A DNA stretch of 64,000 nt. It comes from Zygnema cylindricum (taxonomy: Eukaryota; Streptophyta; Zygnematophyceae; Zygnematales; Zygnemataceae). Both the position numbers and the translations under genes were made by a program. This document shows, piece by piece, positions 12,061 to 24,225 of this stretch. The stretch lies in NCBI GenBank assembly GCA_037447655.1, contig JBBHKE010003173.1, positions 10,001 through 74,000 on the forward strand. The letters are read 5' to 3'. The notes below the pieces were generated by a model. The model had not been told where the DNA came from and did not search any database. It saw only the letters and a program-made list of their open reading frames with translations. Within the stretch, counting starts at the first letter, position 1. Every line of letters begins with the position of its first letter.

Positions 12061-13347
12061 CCCATCTCTTGTACGGCAAAAACCCCACTGGTAAACTCTC
12101 CGAGGGGGCGGGAGGAGAAGGAGGACCTTTGAAAGGCACTAGGAGGACAGGAGGGAGAGGGAGGGAGAGAGAGAGAGACGGGAGAGAGTGGAGACAGCGG
12201 CCCGCCTCCTCCTCCTCCTCCGCCGTGACCCGAGGGAGTGGGAGGACAGGAGGAGATGAGGACGTGGGGAGAGGAGGAGGAGAGAAAGGGACGGAGGGAG
12301 GAAGGTTGCTCGAGACACTTGAGAAGTTGCCGTACTTTCCAACGAAGTCGCGGGGAAGCTTCCATATTGAGGACGAGGAGAGTGTGTATCCCTCCCAATC
12401 CTACCGCCACCTGGCAAAGACTTTTGGACTGTACGCAAAGAGACAAAAGAGACGACAAAGCGACTTCTTTCGCTCGATCCGAACTCTGTCTTATTATCGC
12501 CAGAAGAGACGAAACCGCGTTCGGCGCTTCTAACAAAGCAGCTTTCCCTTCCTCCACTGCAATTAGCGTGTACAAAATTTGCACCGCTTTTTCGGCTGCC
12601 CGACTTTCCGGGCAGCTCTCCACGACTCCCAAAAGTCCCGGAATCGGTTTCGCTCGGAGGACAGCTGTCAGATTCGCCTCAGAAGATACGAGGTTGTAGA
12701 TCGCGTGCGCCGCGTCACACCTCCCTTGGGGAGTGCCGCGTGTAAGCAGGTCCACGATTTGCGGAATCAAGGAAGGCTCTCGGCCAATCGCAGCCTTGTG
12801 GCTCTCCTCCACCGCTAAAGTCAAAATAGCCGCCACGGAAGCTTCCTGGACGGCAAGGGAGGAGTTTCCCAGAAGCTTCCCGAGGAGAGGGATGGCGCCG
12901 CATTCGACCATGGTGGTTTTGTTCCTGTAGGGAGAGGAAGGAAGAGGGAGAGGGAGAGGGAGGAGGAGGGGACAGAGGGAGGGAAAGGGGAAGAGATATC
13001 AGTTCAGATAGTCGCTTTAGGGTAAGATTTGTGACAGATCTGGTCCCATTTTGTCGTTTATTGAAAGATTTTGTCGTTTAGTGTGACCTTTGTCACATAA
13101 AGCCAGGAGAGGTGACAAAGAATAGTGAGAGACGTCAGACGGGAACCAAGGAAATGAGGTTTGTGACGTCACAACGGATGGGGAGAGAGAAGGAAAGGGA
13201 GACGAGAAGAGAGAAAGGGAGGAGGTAAGATAGAGAGGGAGGGGAGGAGGGAGAGAGGGGAGGTATGGCGGAAAAGAGAGAAGGAAGGGGTGGAAAGAGA
13301 GTGGAAGATAGGGGAAGAGAGGGAGTACAAGAGAGAGAGAGAGAGGC

Positions 13348-13413
<66 letters not shown>

Positions 13414-13440
13414 GGAGAGAAAGAGGGAGAGAGGGAGGAG

Positions 13441-13503
<63 letters not shown>

Positions 13504-15473
13504 CCCTATTGAAAACGTTTCAACTATCGATCTTTTCGAGGCGATCTAAAACGATTCCTTTTCCACTTTTCTTTTCCATATTTCCATTTTTTTTTCAAGA
13601 GGTACATTTTTTTTTTCTTTCAACAGCATTCGTCAAAAGTTTTTCGATTCCCGAAATTGACAAAAAGGGAGAAATGAAGCAAAAAAAAAACTTACTTGGG
13701 CTCGTTTATCGCCAGATTGCAAAGGGCCAAAGTGGCATTCTCCAGCAAACTGAGATCCTCTCCCTCCACCCCTCCCCCTTTCCCCTCCTCCTTCCTCCTC
13801 CCCTCTCTCTCCTCCAATCTCGCCTCCCTCTCCTCCTCCCACTTTACTCCTTTCCCTTCCACTCCCCTGTCCCCCTCTCCTTCCCCTTTCTCTTCCCTCT
13901 TTGCCCCACTTTCCCCATCCCTCTCTCCACAATTTTCCCCCCTCTCCGCCCTCTCCACCTCCTCCCTCTCCCTCTCCCCCTCCAACATGGCCAACAGGGG
14001 CCTCACAGCTCCCGCCTCTCCCAACCCTCTCCTCGCCCCCCCTGACCTCCTTGCCATAGTACGGACGGCCAGTACGGCCTCTCCCTTCTTCCGTACGTCT
14101 GTACTATTCAGCCAGGTCACTAAAGTACAAAACTCGTCCATGGAAGTTTTTCTCGCAGACGATTTCTCCGAGGAGAGATTGAGAGAATATTTCTCTCCTC
14201 TTCCTCCCACTCCCTCTCCCTCTCCTCCCACTCCCTCTCCCTCTCCTCCCACTCCCTCTCCTCCCACTCCCTCTCCTCCCACTCCTCCTCCCACTCCCTC
14301 TCCTCCCACTCCCTCTCCTCCCACTCCCACTCCCTCTCCTCCCACTCCCTCTCCTCCTACTCTCGCTCCGCCCCCTACTCCCGCTCCTCCCACTCCCCCC
14401 ATCACCCCTCCTCTCCCTCCTCTTCCCTCCAGTAATAAGGACCCAATCATGGGAACTCCTCCCCCTCCCTCCCTGCCACGTGGCAGCTCCAGACTGGACC
14501 GGGCGGAGCGGGGGTAGGGGGGGCGAGAGGGAGGGACGCCGGAGTTGGACTGGGAGGAGGGAGAGGGAGATGGAGAGGGAGAGGGCGAGGGAGAGGAGGA
14601 GGAGGAGGGGACGGAAGTCGTGAGACACGAGATTAGGGGTTGACGGGGTTGACTCGAGTCGGCCCGGGGGGCGTTGGGAGAGAGAAGTATCGGTCCGGAA
14701 AAAAGTACTTTTTTGTCTTTAGCGGATTGCTGACGTGGCACATTTTCTCTCCCTCCAAAAAAAGTCGAAAGAGATCGTCGAGAAACTGCTCTCTCTGCGG
14801 AAACCGACCGGATTGGTCCCTTTTTGCGGGGGGTAGAGAGAGAGAGAGATGGAGAGGGAGAGGCGGAGGGAGAGGAAGAGGGAGAGGAAAGTCGAGGAGG
14901 GTTTTGTTCCGAGGCGACACCTGGCGGCTTCTCATTGGTCGCAGAAAAAGACAAATTTCCTATCGGACCGATACTACCGTCACGTCGCCATCTGGGCCAA
15001 ACCCAACCGGCCCAAGCCACTCCCTCTCTCCTCTCCTCCCTTACTCTCCTCTCTCCTCTCTCTTCCTTCTCTCCTCTCTCTCCCTTCCCCACTTTCTCTC
15101 CTTTCCTCCCCCTCTCCCTTTTCTCTCTCTTTTCTCTTTCTTTTTGACCGCCTTTCCCACCTCCCTCTCCACTACCACCATCCCCCTCCCCCTCTCTCTC
15201 TCCCTCTCCCTCTCCCCCCTGCCCCTTCTTCCTCCTCTCTCTCTCGGGGGAGGAGGGAGCCGTTTTGGCTCTCCTTCTGCTCCGGGGTGGAGGGAGAGAG
15301 GGAGAATTTTGGGAAGCTTCCAGGAAGATTCCGGCGTCGAGGATGGAGCGTGGGGAATTCTGGTTGGAGGAGGAGGAGGAGGAGGAGGGAGAGGAACAGG
15401 CGGGGGAGGGGGAGGAGGGAGAGGGAGGGTCGGTGGAAAGGACGTGACGGGCTAGGAAAATTGCCCGAGCCAT
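11949..15473 (-). CDS. ARM-repeat protein of the U-box/ARM type, no U-box seen
   Basis: Two exons: 13696-15473 and 11949-12924. The donor CCCAA|GTAAGT and acceptor CTACAG|GAACAAAACC join inside the ARM motif NLAINEPK-NKTTMVECG, with the frame kept. About 920 residues. Residues 1 to about 440 are low complexity: Ser/Pro stretches, Arg/Glu/Gly runs and a VGGEG pentapeptide array. Tandem ARM repeats begin near MDEFCTLVTWLNS and run to WKVRQLLKCLEQ, with motifs such as CGAIPLLGKLL and RCDAAHAIYNL. The first ARM repeat is split by a roughly 80-residue Glu/Arg/Gly insert. After the repeats come a Ser/Pro/Gly tail and a C-terminal LPEED. ARM domains of this type bind partner proteins, often in ubiquitin signalling; without a U-box no ligase activity is inferred. 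The start CCCTATGGCTCGG suits plants, but the length of the N-terminal extension is unproven. Confidence 0.75.
13165..13503. repeat. Long (GA)n microsatellite in the ARM gene intron
   Basis: Purine-rich DNA grades into nearly pure GA dinucleotides at about 13322-13408 and 13450-13500. It lies in the single intron (12925-13695); on the coding strand it is a very long pyrimidine stretch upstream of the acceptor. Confidence 0.9.
14195..14400 (-). repeat. Coding minisatellite for VGGEG/VGGEGEG repeats
   Basis: The + strand shows repeated CCCTCTCCTCCCACT units of 15 bp and 21-bp variants (with an extra CCCTCT). On the coding strand these give about 15 copies of Val-Gly-Gly-Glu-Gly, just before the ARM domain. 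Unit lengths are multiples of three, so copy-number changes keep the frame. Confidence 0.85.
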
Positions 15474-16928
15474 AGGGACACGTGGCAGTCTTCGGGAGAC
15501 TCCAGGACTGGAGGGTCCGTTTTGAGGACTTTTTTGGGACGTTTTTTGAACGTTTTTTAACGTTTTTTTACGTGTTTTTAACGTGTTTTTAGACGTTTGG
15601 GACGGTTCAAGGATGCAAAGAAACGTTTTTTGGACGTTTTAAAGATGTCTTCAGGAGAGGGAAGAGAATGGGGGAGAGAGAGGGGAGAGAGAGAGAGAGA
15701 GAGAGGGAGGGAGAGGAGGCGAGGGGAAGAATTAGAGTAAAAATTGGGGGAAAACGGGGAAGTTTTGGGAAATTTTTGAGGAGAGTTTTAAAGAAAAGTT
15801 TGCGAATTTCAGAGGAAAAAAAAACATATTTGGGAAGAAAATCGGAACATTTGGTCGGTTGGGGTTTTGTTGCTAGGGAGGGGTGGAGGGAGAGGGAGGG
15901 AGACAAAAAGTGACGGAGACAAAAGTGTGGAAACGAACAAAATTTGACAAATAATTGGCTAATTTGTTTGGTCTTTGCTTTTTCCGGAGCTGTCGGGAGT
16001 ACTCAGTTTTGTCCGGACGTTCGGGGGAGCATTAATGAAAAAGTGACACCTGGACGAATGGCAGCTGGCGAAGTGTGGCTTTTGGCGTTTTCTGGCGGAG
16101 GGAAAATCTCGAGACGTAGGATGGTCGGTGGACGGCCGACGAATTACTAGGCAGTTTGGCGTGTGGTGACGTGGCTGACAGGCGTCGGTAGAATCATTTA
16201 TTTTGTACTTTTTATGTACGGATAGAATAGGGAGCCGGAAGATGCAGTGCAGGATATCTTTTGTCTGGATTCGATAATTGTGTACGGATGAGTTTGGCCA
16301 GTGGGGAAGAATGCAAATTTTAAATTTGTCACGAGGGAGAAGAGGTTCTGAGAACGGATAAGACAGATTATAGATCTTCATCTCTGTAAGGTGTACTTTG
16401 AACAGTATAGTACACTGTAAAGTATGTCGGTTCTTTAACTCTTTTGATTAGGGTTCCAAACGGGGGAATGTCGGTTTTGACAACTTTAGGAGGATATCGG
16501 TGTGTCGGTATTTTTGACAGGTGGACATTCTGAAACAGAAAAAATAAAAAGCGAAAAAAAAACAAAAAAATATTTTGTCGCATTGGAGAGTAACTGCTAG
16601 TAAAAAGAATCTCAGCTGGCGAATAGCTAACCTTGGCGAGACCGAAGCAAGTTAAAAAACTGGGAAACGACAACAAAAATAAACAAAAAAGGGTTCAAAC
16701 CAGAAAAAGTACGATTGTACGGTTTTACGAAGTTCTGTTTGTTTATGTTTTTTACGTCTCGTACAGGGTTTGGTACAGAATAGTTGCACGTGTGAAAAGT
16801 GGACGGTTTTATCCGTTTGTTAACTATTTCCGTATCACGCTTTGACCGACAGTTTGGAATATCTGATTATTTGTCACTGGTATTAGGGTGGTTGAAAATT
16901 ACAGTACTTACTTGTACTTGTTTTTTGT
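15474..16928. other. Upstream region of the ARM gene and spacer
   Basis: 15475-15487 holds a CACGTG-containing GACACGTGGC (G-box-like) just upstream of the ARM start codon. Then come repeated ACGTTTTTTAACG-type words (15535-15640) and another purine tract (15655-15725). Nothing else is recognised up to the next MITE. Confidence 0.45.
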
Positions 16929-17112
16929 CTCTTAAAACATTTCTTCTCCGTACACACTTGTCCAATTCTGCATCTGACGGTTGCGATTGAAAGGTAAGAT
17001 TCTAGCTTCCGATTGACGGTCTCCATGTCAAAATCGGACAATTGTGTACGGAAAACAATCTTTTTAAGTGGCGTAAAAAAGCTATTAACCCTAAATAACG
17101 ATACACGGTGTA
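16929..17112. mobile_element. MITE, ACACCGTGTATCGC family
   Basis: CTTAAAACATTTCTTCTCCG and CGTACACACTTGTCC on the left are mirrored by GGACAATTGTGTACGG, TTTTTAAGTGGCG and AACGATACACGGTGT on the right. The right end is intact; the outermost left end is missing. Confidence 0.68.
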
Positions 17113-17677
17113 CTGAACAGTACAGTACTGCTCGAACAAATTAGCGTACTAATTCAGACTTAACGATAAAGTTCGTTTATATTTCGTACAGCTTCTAGGG
17201 TTTCAGGCAAAAGATAGAACTGTTCAAACTCGACAATACTGTACGATTACGTACAGTTTTAGAACGATTGCAATTAAATGCATGAAAGGTCGAAATGTAC
17301 GAAAAGTACGATGACATATGATGACGTTCTGTAATTCTGAACCGTTTGAAGGTTAACATTGCGAGTCAGAAAAGGAAATGTACGACAGCTGGCGCTATCT
17401 GTTGACCGTACACAATCTCAGCTTTGCGGGCCCGACTCTTTGTATATACGATAAATTATAAATAGCTTTTTGTCGCCGCCATATACAAAAGTCACTTGCA
17501 ATTAGCTGCTTCTACACCAACCACGTGTCCATCCCCGTGGTACGAAAACTCGTCAGCAACTTTATTGCTGTACTTTTTTTTTGCAATGCCCTAAAGAAGG
17601 GCATTTCTGAAAAAAAAAACCTTTCGAAAAACCTAAGGGTTTTCCTGAAGGTCAAAATTTTATGCTGCGGTACAGTA

Positions 17678-17873
17678 CACCGCCAATCGCTATTAGAGTA
17701 TATAACGCCAATTCGGTGCCCTTTTTTCAAAAAAAAAACCTGAAATACAATTAATAACGCTATTTAAGTACGTGGACCATAATCTGCCACGTCTCAGGTA
17801 CTAAATTAGAATCAATAACGCTAATTGTTTTTTGACGCTAATTAATCCTTGACTCTAATAGCGATTGGCGGTG
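17678..17873. mobile_element. TA-flanked MITE (CACCGCC family), divergent short copy
   Basis: The ends are CACCGCCAATCGCTATTAGA and the inverse TCTAATAGCGATTGGCGGTG, flanked by TA. The interior differs from the 214-217 bp copies but has the same ACGCTAATT subterminal words. The flanks extend the symmetry (GTACAGTA... and ...TACTGTAC), as if it inserted into a palindromic target. Confidence 0.75.
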
Positions 17874-18457
17874 TACTGTACGGAATAATGCGCAAAATGG
17901 ATCAGGTGCAGGATTTTCCTTTTGATGAATGTTAATGCAACCTAAGAAATTTTTTTGTCATATGTTTGTCAAATTTTTTTTGGCCTGCTTGCGGGCAATT
18001 GTTTTCCGTACGAAAACAACATGACGAGAAAAGTCGATGGGGCGGACCCTTGAGCGTCTTCCATTGCAACACGTGTCCAATCTGTACTGAATACGTCCGA
18101 ACTTAAAATTACGGCCGGTTACATGGATGTATCGGGATCTCAAAATGGGTATCGAGCGGTGCGCTCATTTTTTTTATTTTTATTTTTTTGTTTCCTCTAG
18201 TAACGATCGAACGTAAAACTCGAGCTGTACGAAACTCTTCTGAACTAAATCGTAAAATTGAGCTTTACAATATATAATACGAAATGTTCACCTATAGTTC
18301 GAACTATAAAAAATTGGACGCGCGTATTGTACGAGCATACAGTTCTAGAAACAATTGAAACAAATTGTACAAAAGTTACGGTAACATCATGTGAAAGCGA
18401 TGACGTCGAATAATTCCAAACTGAGTACACGTCATCTGTTGCGACGAGCATCTGAAC

Positions 18458-18733
18458 CGTAGTCCAAAAGTAGGTGAAAGTAGGCCCATACAATATGCCT
18501 ATTGTATGCAAAACATACAATATGACCTTAAGACCCCTATTGTATTTGGACCTATTCGGACCAATTAAAGCATTCGGACCAAAAAAATTTAATGACACCG
18601 TCAGATTTAGACGATCGGACGGTCCCTGATCAAAGTAGCGATCTAAGAAGATCACATGAAAAGCCCATAACAAAACTTACGATAAAGGCGCCGACCAAAG
18701 GCCTACCATAAAAACGCCTACTTTTGAACTATG
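18458..18733. mobile_element. hAT-like MITE, CATAGTTCAAAAGTAGG family
   Basis: 276 bp, from CGTAGTCCAAAAGTAGGTG to CGCCTACTTTTGAACTATG. The flanking 8-mers ATCTGAAC and GTCTGAAC match at 7 of 8. Its interior resembles the 21774-22049 copy almost base for base, including CGATCTAAGAAGATCACATG. Confidence 0.85.
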
Positions 18734-18741
18734 GTCTGAAC

Positions 18742-20204
18742 TTTGAAACAGTAACAAATAAATATGCCTCGGCACGGCTAATTACGACCACTTACATGGA
18801 TGTATCGGGTTCGCAAATGGATATCGGCCGATGCCGTCAGTTCTTCATCAGTTCAACTCTTCATCGCATGTCCTTAAGGTCATTCGCCTAGGGTACCTTA
18901 AAGGTTTTTCATGTCGTTTTTCGTTTTCTTATGGATTTCGTACGGCTTTCTTGGCGCTTTCGCTTTACAAACTCAAATTATTAATGTTTTTAAGAGCGTT
19001 GTTCCATTAGGCAGTCTCTATAAACATTAAAAAATCTTTTACTGAAGCGACTGTTCCATTGTGTCGGGTTAGTAACCGACATTTGTTTTGCGTGGCACAC
19101 ATTGATTTGGCCACGTAATATAAGAATACGATTTTGCTAATCTTAAAAGAATCTCTAACAGCGAATTGTGACCACATATTTGTACCAGCGAAGGTAAAAA
19201 ATGACTCGTACGACGTATTGAATAAAATCTGTACGGGCGGATGAAACTTAAGATGTGCAAAAGCGTACGAAAATGTCAGAAAGGTTCATGAATGCCAACA
19301 GAAGCGTGAAACAATATCCTTCGTCAAAGATTTTCTTACGGCTTCCGGTGGCATCGCATCCTTCCTGGTAGAAGGCACATGTCATATGCGACGTGTACCC
19401 ACCTGGTCGCGCGGTCGTCATGGATATTTGTGCACTTCTCCACGAGGCACGATGCTATTCGTTCAGGCGTTGAGAATTGACCTACTCCGGGTCATTTGTT
19501 GCGAACTGGAAGTGTCAGCCGATGGCGTATCCGATTATGCATCCGACGGTCCACGTTTACGCCCATAAACGTGGAGAATGAAATTCTTCATTCAGTAACC
19601 TTGTTTTTCTGACAAATTTATTTTTTTGGTACGGCACTGTACAAAACAGTACGGCTTCCAGTAAACAACGACATTTTTTCCTTAATGGAACTTACCCTAA
19701 TTAGGGTTTTGACGTTAATTGCTCTCAAAACTTTATGAGCTGCGAGTATGTATATAAAACCCTAAAACAATAAAAAAAAGTAAACTTGGCACATCGATGC
19801 TACGAGGCCGAACTGCATAAGTATTTTTTTTTTTTTATGATTGGCCCAATGGGTCCCAAAAAAAAAAAAGGTCAAGTAAAACTGTAAAACTGAATCTTTA
19901 CTTTCTAGGGTTTAGGGGAATCGAGGACAGTACTCGATATTCCGTACAATGTTATTTTTCCCCCTCACTTTTGCTGACGTATGCAAAACGACGAACAGAT
20001 TTGAATCGACTACATCGATATATTGGACATGCCCTAATTGGTTGAACGATTAAAATCGGCAGAATCGTAAAGTTTTCGATGGCAGGGCGTAAGGGAAGAT
20101 CGCGTAGTACTGTAGCTATGACAAACCAAGTTTATCCAAAGACGTAAAATAGTTTTTTACCGTCAGCTCTACCATTAGAGGTACAAATGTACAATCATGA
20201 GGAA
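18742..20204. other. Spacer without a recognised feature
   Basis: No convincing coding sequence. The words GTACGG and CGTACG recur. A short open frame at 19386-19568 has no recognisable similarity. Confidence 0.45.
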
Positions 20205-21240
20205 CCAATCCTGTTATCCTGTGACGTCGATTCAGTGGCCGTTGTATTGCTGTTGATATTTTCACACTTGAAAAAGAAGCCTTGGCGCCAAATAATCGCT
20301 TACAATTGGCCCGCAAACAGTTTCATCCACACTGAATTTCGGATGCCGAAGCGATGGACGCGGCCGACCGTATCAGGAAATTTGTTTGTTAGCGGCTGTC
20401 AGTGTCAGAGATGGTGTTGGCGGCCACCAATAGAGACGCAGGATTTTGACGGAGTGAGGTGGACACCCTCAAAACACTGTAGCTGTACTGACATGTACAT
20501 TTTCGTACGGTTTTTTTGGGAGTGTCCAGCTAGCAGTTTTGCATGTTCTCAGAGCAGCTTGCATTTTACAAACTGCTCAGTTTTCCGTACTGTAACGAAT
20601 AGATGTCACGGTGTCACCAGAACTGTTCTTGTCAGGTGCGCCTTTTGTAACAGACAAGACAAAACAACGCACGTCATAATGTACGAAAGACTATGCATAG
20701 GTAGAGCCGATCGTGCGTACTAAGTGAAATCATGAAATGTCTGTGAACGAAACAGACAAACAAAAAAAAAAATTGGAAGGTCAAAAAAGCAGAATAAAAT
20801 GGTTGACCGTGACAGAAAATGTCGGTGCCGTCAGAAAAAGTCATAGGGACTAGAGCTGCTGTAGAGTATACCGTGTCGCATATGGCTCTGACGAGCCAAA
20901 TTGAGTGTATTATTCCGCGTCTGTCAGTCGTTCAGATCTAGAGACCATCCATAGGACGGCAGAGCCGTCGGATCAATCGGACGGCCGTCCTTGCCGTCCG
21001 ATTGAAGTAATCCTGAAATTTGAAATTTGAAATTTGGTGATTTGGTCCATCGGGGCACTTTTCGGTTCAAAGTTGGGCCGTACAGAAAAACGCGACGAAC
21101 CGCAACAAAATATAAGAGACTGCTCAATGATTGCGATCGCCGCGGATAATCCAGCGGGCCAATAAGGTTGTTACGCGTGAAATATAAGATGAAAATGTAA
21201 GAAACCAAGATTCACGAAATTCGAAAATTGTCCTTCAAAT
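20205..21240 (+). repeat. Dispersed repeat of about 1 kb, copy 1
   Basis: Blocks here recur in inverse order and orientation at 49660-51100: GTGGACACCCTCAAAACACTG, the stretch around 20223-20280 ending ATATTTTCAC, ATGGTTGACC with AAAATGTCGGTG (20800-20832), ATCGGACGGC (20970-21000) and AACCAAGATTCAC (21203-21215). A 178-codon open frame at 20187-20723 has no recognisable domain. The nature of the parent element is unknown. Confidence 0.65.
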
Positions 21241-21773
21241 TTTTGAGGAACAATTTTCTGTGTTGTCAAAAATGGTAACCAATTCCGTTCAAATTTGGGA
21301 ATCGATCCAGAAAACCTTTTGAGCGCCGTTAAACAGCTGTAAAATAAAGTATTCTTAAAGTTTTTTCGTACTTCCTATATTTTGATGTTTTCACTCTAAT
21401 TGGCTGTTTCTACCAGGTTACATATCTTACCATTGGAATCCTAGTCATGTAGAGCATCGTACGGAAAAATATGATTCGGAGCGTTGATAATTACTCTTAA
21501 ATGCCGCGATATTGCCGCTCGTGACAAAGAGAGTTTTCCGTACAATACTTTACGGCCGAGAGTGTACCAAAACCGCCACGTTCGAAAAGTACGTTTTTAA
21601 TATCATTCGAAGTGTGAAAATCAATAAAATTGCAGCAGCATTGTCGTTAGCGACTTCAAAATGAACAAGTTTTTTACCGTACGATGGTACAGTACAGTCA
21701 TCTCAATGTGTGCCATAACCGCTTCGCGTCCACGTCATTTGTCGTTTACTTCTTCTTTCTTCAAAGTTTAAGC

Positions 21774-22049
21774 CATAGTTCAAAAGTAGGTGAAAGTAGG
21801 CCCATACAATATGCCTATTGTATACAAAACATACAATATGACTTTAAGACGCATATTGTATTTGGACCTATTCGGACCAATTAAAACATTCGGACCAAAA
21901 AAATTTATTTACACCGTCACATTCGGACGATCGGACGATCGCTGATCAAAGTAGTGATCTAAGAAGATCACATAAAAAGCCCATAACACAACATACGATA
22001 AAGGCGCCGACCAAAGGCCTACCATAAAAACGCCTACTTTTGAACTATG
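21774..22049. mobile_element. hAT-like MITE, CATAGTTCAAAAGTAGG family
   Basis: 276 bp with ends CATAGTTCAAAAGTAGGTG and the inverse, and perfect 8-bp duplications GTTTAAGC at 21766-21773 and 22050-22057. Confidence 0.92.
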
Positions 22050-22448
22050 GTTTAAGCGCACTTTCTCGCAACCGATACGTACAGTGAAAATCTTCGTACT
22101 AAAACCCCGGAAAACCCTAGAAAAACTTAAATATCCTAATTGATCTAACGGCTATTGTCGTAGCTGGTAAAGGTTCCACATACTTTAAATAGTGCGAACT
22201 ATTAACTATGGTACATTTTCACCTAAATCTCGTCCACGTGTCCGAAGAAGATGGAGTGTCTACGAGCCAAGAAAAAGATCCTCCCCTTACTATCCGTACA
22301 GATTTTGGCCATTAGCAAACACCAGCCTCGCGAGGACTGGTATTGGAGAACGAGACCTAGAGCGAAAGAGCACGTCACAATCAGCACGGCAGGCAACAAA
22401 TGGAAAGTTAGCGCACTGATTGGACAGCTGTATGTGTCACAACTCTCA

Positions 22449-23153
22449 GGGCGTGTCCCCATGTAACCGATATTTTGAAACGTTATTTTGGAATTTAGCG
22501 CTGATTTTACGGTGTACTTTTCAAAGTGTGCCTATGTCAATCGTTACTTGCGCGTTCATTATTTTGAATATGTGGCAGTTGTACACGTCACCAATACTTG
22601 CAACACCTGTAGACGCCAACAAACTGACATTTGTAGGCGCCAACGATCTCGGAACAAACTGCGGACATTTGTACGCCGCAAAGAGCTCCTGACATACTGG
22701 GACAATTGTCGACGCCAACTGTCATTTGTTGACGCCCACACGTGAACGACATAAGCAATCGCCTACGTCTACAAAATGACATTTGTAGACGCCCACAAGT
22801 GGACAACATAAGCAAACGGACAAACAATTTTTTTTTCGTGTATTCTCCCAACTGCAAAAAAACAAATGAAAACTTTTGACGCGTGCAACCCAAGATTTCT
22901 ATTCGTCAATAGGGTAGTATTTTGATTAAAAGCAGGTCACGATTTGATTTCATTACAAGTGTGAAGATGAGCTGGAAGTGGATCGCGATGATAATACTGC
23001 CAAATCGACGTACCTTTCAAGTTCCAAGATGACGCAAAATGTATTTGAGTTTTTGCCCATTTTTCGTACGGCATAATATTTTCAAGTAGGAAAACCCATT
23101 TTTTGTGTAAACGACGGGAAAAAACCCTTACTTGAACACATGGGGACACGCCC
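22449..23153. mobile_element. Harbinger-like MITE, GGGCGTGTCCCCATGT ends
   Basis: About 705 bp, from GGGCGTGTCCCCATGT to ACATGGGGACACGCCC, flanked by TCA on both sides, a variant of the TTA target of PIF/Harbinger elements. The right subterminal region (AAACGACGGGAAAAAACCC) matches that of the 33785-34531 element. At 22600-22800 it contains about five degenerate GACATTTGTAGACGCC units. Confidence 0.75.
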
Positions 23154-23242
23154 TCAGACATGCTTCGCAGCGCGAGAATCCCACGGCAACCGCTTAGCGT
23201 ACCAATTGCGTACAACATGTCACTCCATTTTTTTAAACGGTA

Positions 23243-23456
23243 CACCGCCAATCGTTATTAGCGTGTAAGTTTTTTTAGCGTATACGAATAATTAGCGTGG
23301 TTTACGCTAATTGGGAATTTGAAAATTTCGAAGAAATCGTCTATTCTAATTTGGAATTAGGATTTTTTTTAAATAGTGTGGATAATTCTATTTGAGAATA
23401 AAAAAAAAAAAGCGGGACGAAATTAGCGTACACAACGCTACTAAAGATTGGCAGTG
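23243..23456. mobile_element. TA-flanked MITE (CACCGCC family), full-length copy
   Basis: 214 bp, nearly identical to 6038-6254 over its whole length and in the same orientation. The right end has mutated (GATTGGCAGTG for GATTGGCGGTG). TA flanks both ends. Confidence 0.85.
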
Positions 23457-23459
23457 TAG

Positions 23460-24216
23460 TGTACTTTGTTCCAAAACAATCCGCGTACACATGCCTACCA
23501 GACCGTTTCCCGTCAAGTTTAGAATTGAAGGGTCGGTTACAAACATATACGAGGCTGGAGACATGGGCAAAAACAATTGAGCGTCCTCTCTATGATTCAC
23601 GCCGGCTCGTTGCAATAGCACAATCATAAGATGACGCGTGGATAGTGAATTCGTCAATTGTTACATTCGATGAAATCTCGAGGGATTTAAAATGATAGGT
23701 AATTGAATTGCCTAGTAATTAGAACAGGCTAGCATAAAATCAATGCTCGTTACCGTAATGCTAGGTACAGGCGTCTGATCAGCCCATTTAATTTGTCTCT
23801 CGCATTCTTTAAATGGTTGTGACTTGTGACCCGGGTGATTGTTCCATCGCGAGTATCTCTATCATCGGCGAGGGATCATTTTCATTTCAACAATCGTTAT
23901 TGTCTACTCGTTTGCTTCTGCCAAACGAGGTCTAAGATGCCGTTCCTCCGTTCTCTTCCCTCCTCACCAATAGTCATTCTCCGGTGCAACAACATATCAC
24001 CGATAAGGTCGTCGCCGCTGATTTAAAAAACATACTTGAGGCGCTACCTACGGGTGACTCACATGCTTGACTGCGCTCTTGTTCAGGACCAGGTGTTGGG
24101 GCTTGGCTCATCGCCACTTCAATTTTTGCCTCACTTCGTTTATCTTCTCAATAGTTTTCTTGTGTACTCCGTCTACGTATTGGCTTGCCACACCCTTCCC
24201 TTTTGGGTAAGCCTCG
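23460..24216. other. Spacer, possibly degenerate upstream part of the RT-type remnant
   Basis: No intact gene. Codon-like DNA at 24036-24216 precedes the RT C-terminal remnant and may be a decayed part of the same element, but I cannot align it. Confidence 0.4.
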
Positions 24217-24225
24217 TTGCTTTGT

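Noticed and set aside
11466-12533. Long + strand open frame of 355 codons opposite the ARM gene
   Set aside because: It is antisense to a well-supported exon and consists of Pro/Ser/Leu runs from CT-rich DNA; no domain is visible.
13290-14517. Several + strand frames over the GA tract and the minisatellite
   Set aside because: Simple repeats keep all frames open; they lie in the intron or antisense to the ARM exon.
14640-15475. + strand frames of up to 271 codons
   Set aside because: Composition-driven antisense of the Ser/Pro and Arg/Glu-rich N-terminal coding region.
20187-20723. 178-codon + strand frame
   Set aside because: No recognisable domain, and it lies in a dispersed repeat whose other copy does not keep the frame open, so it is treated as repeat DNA.
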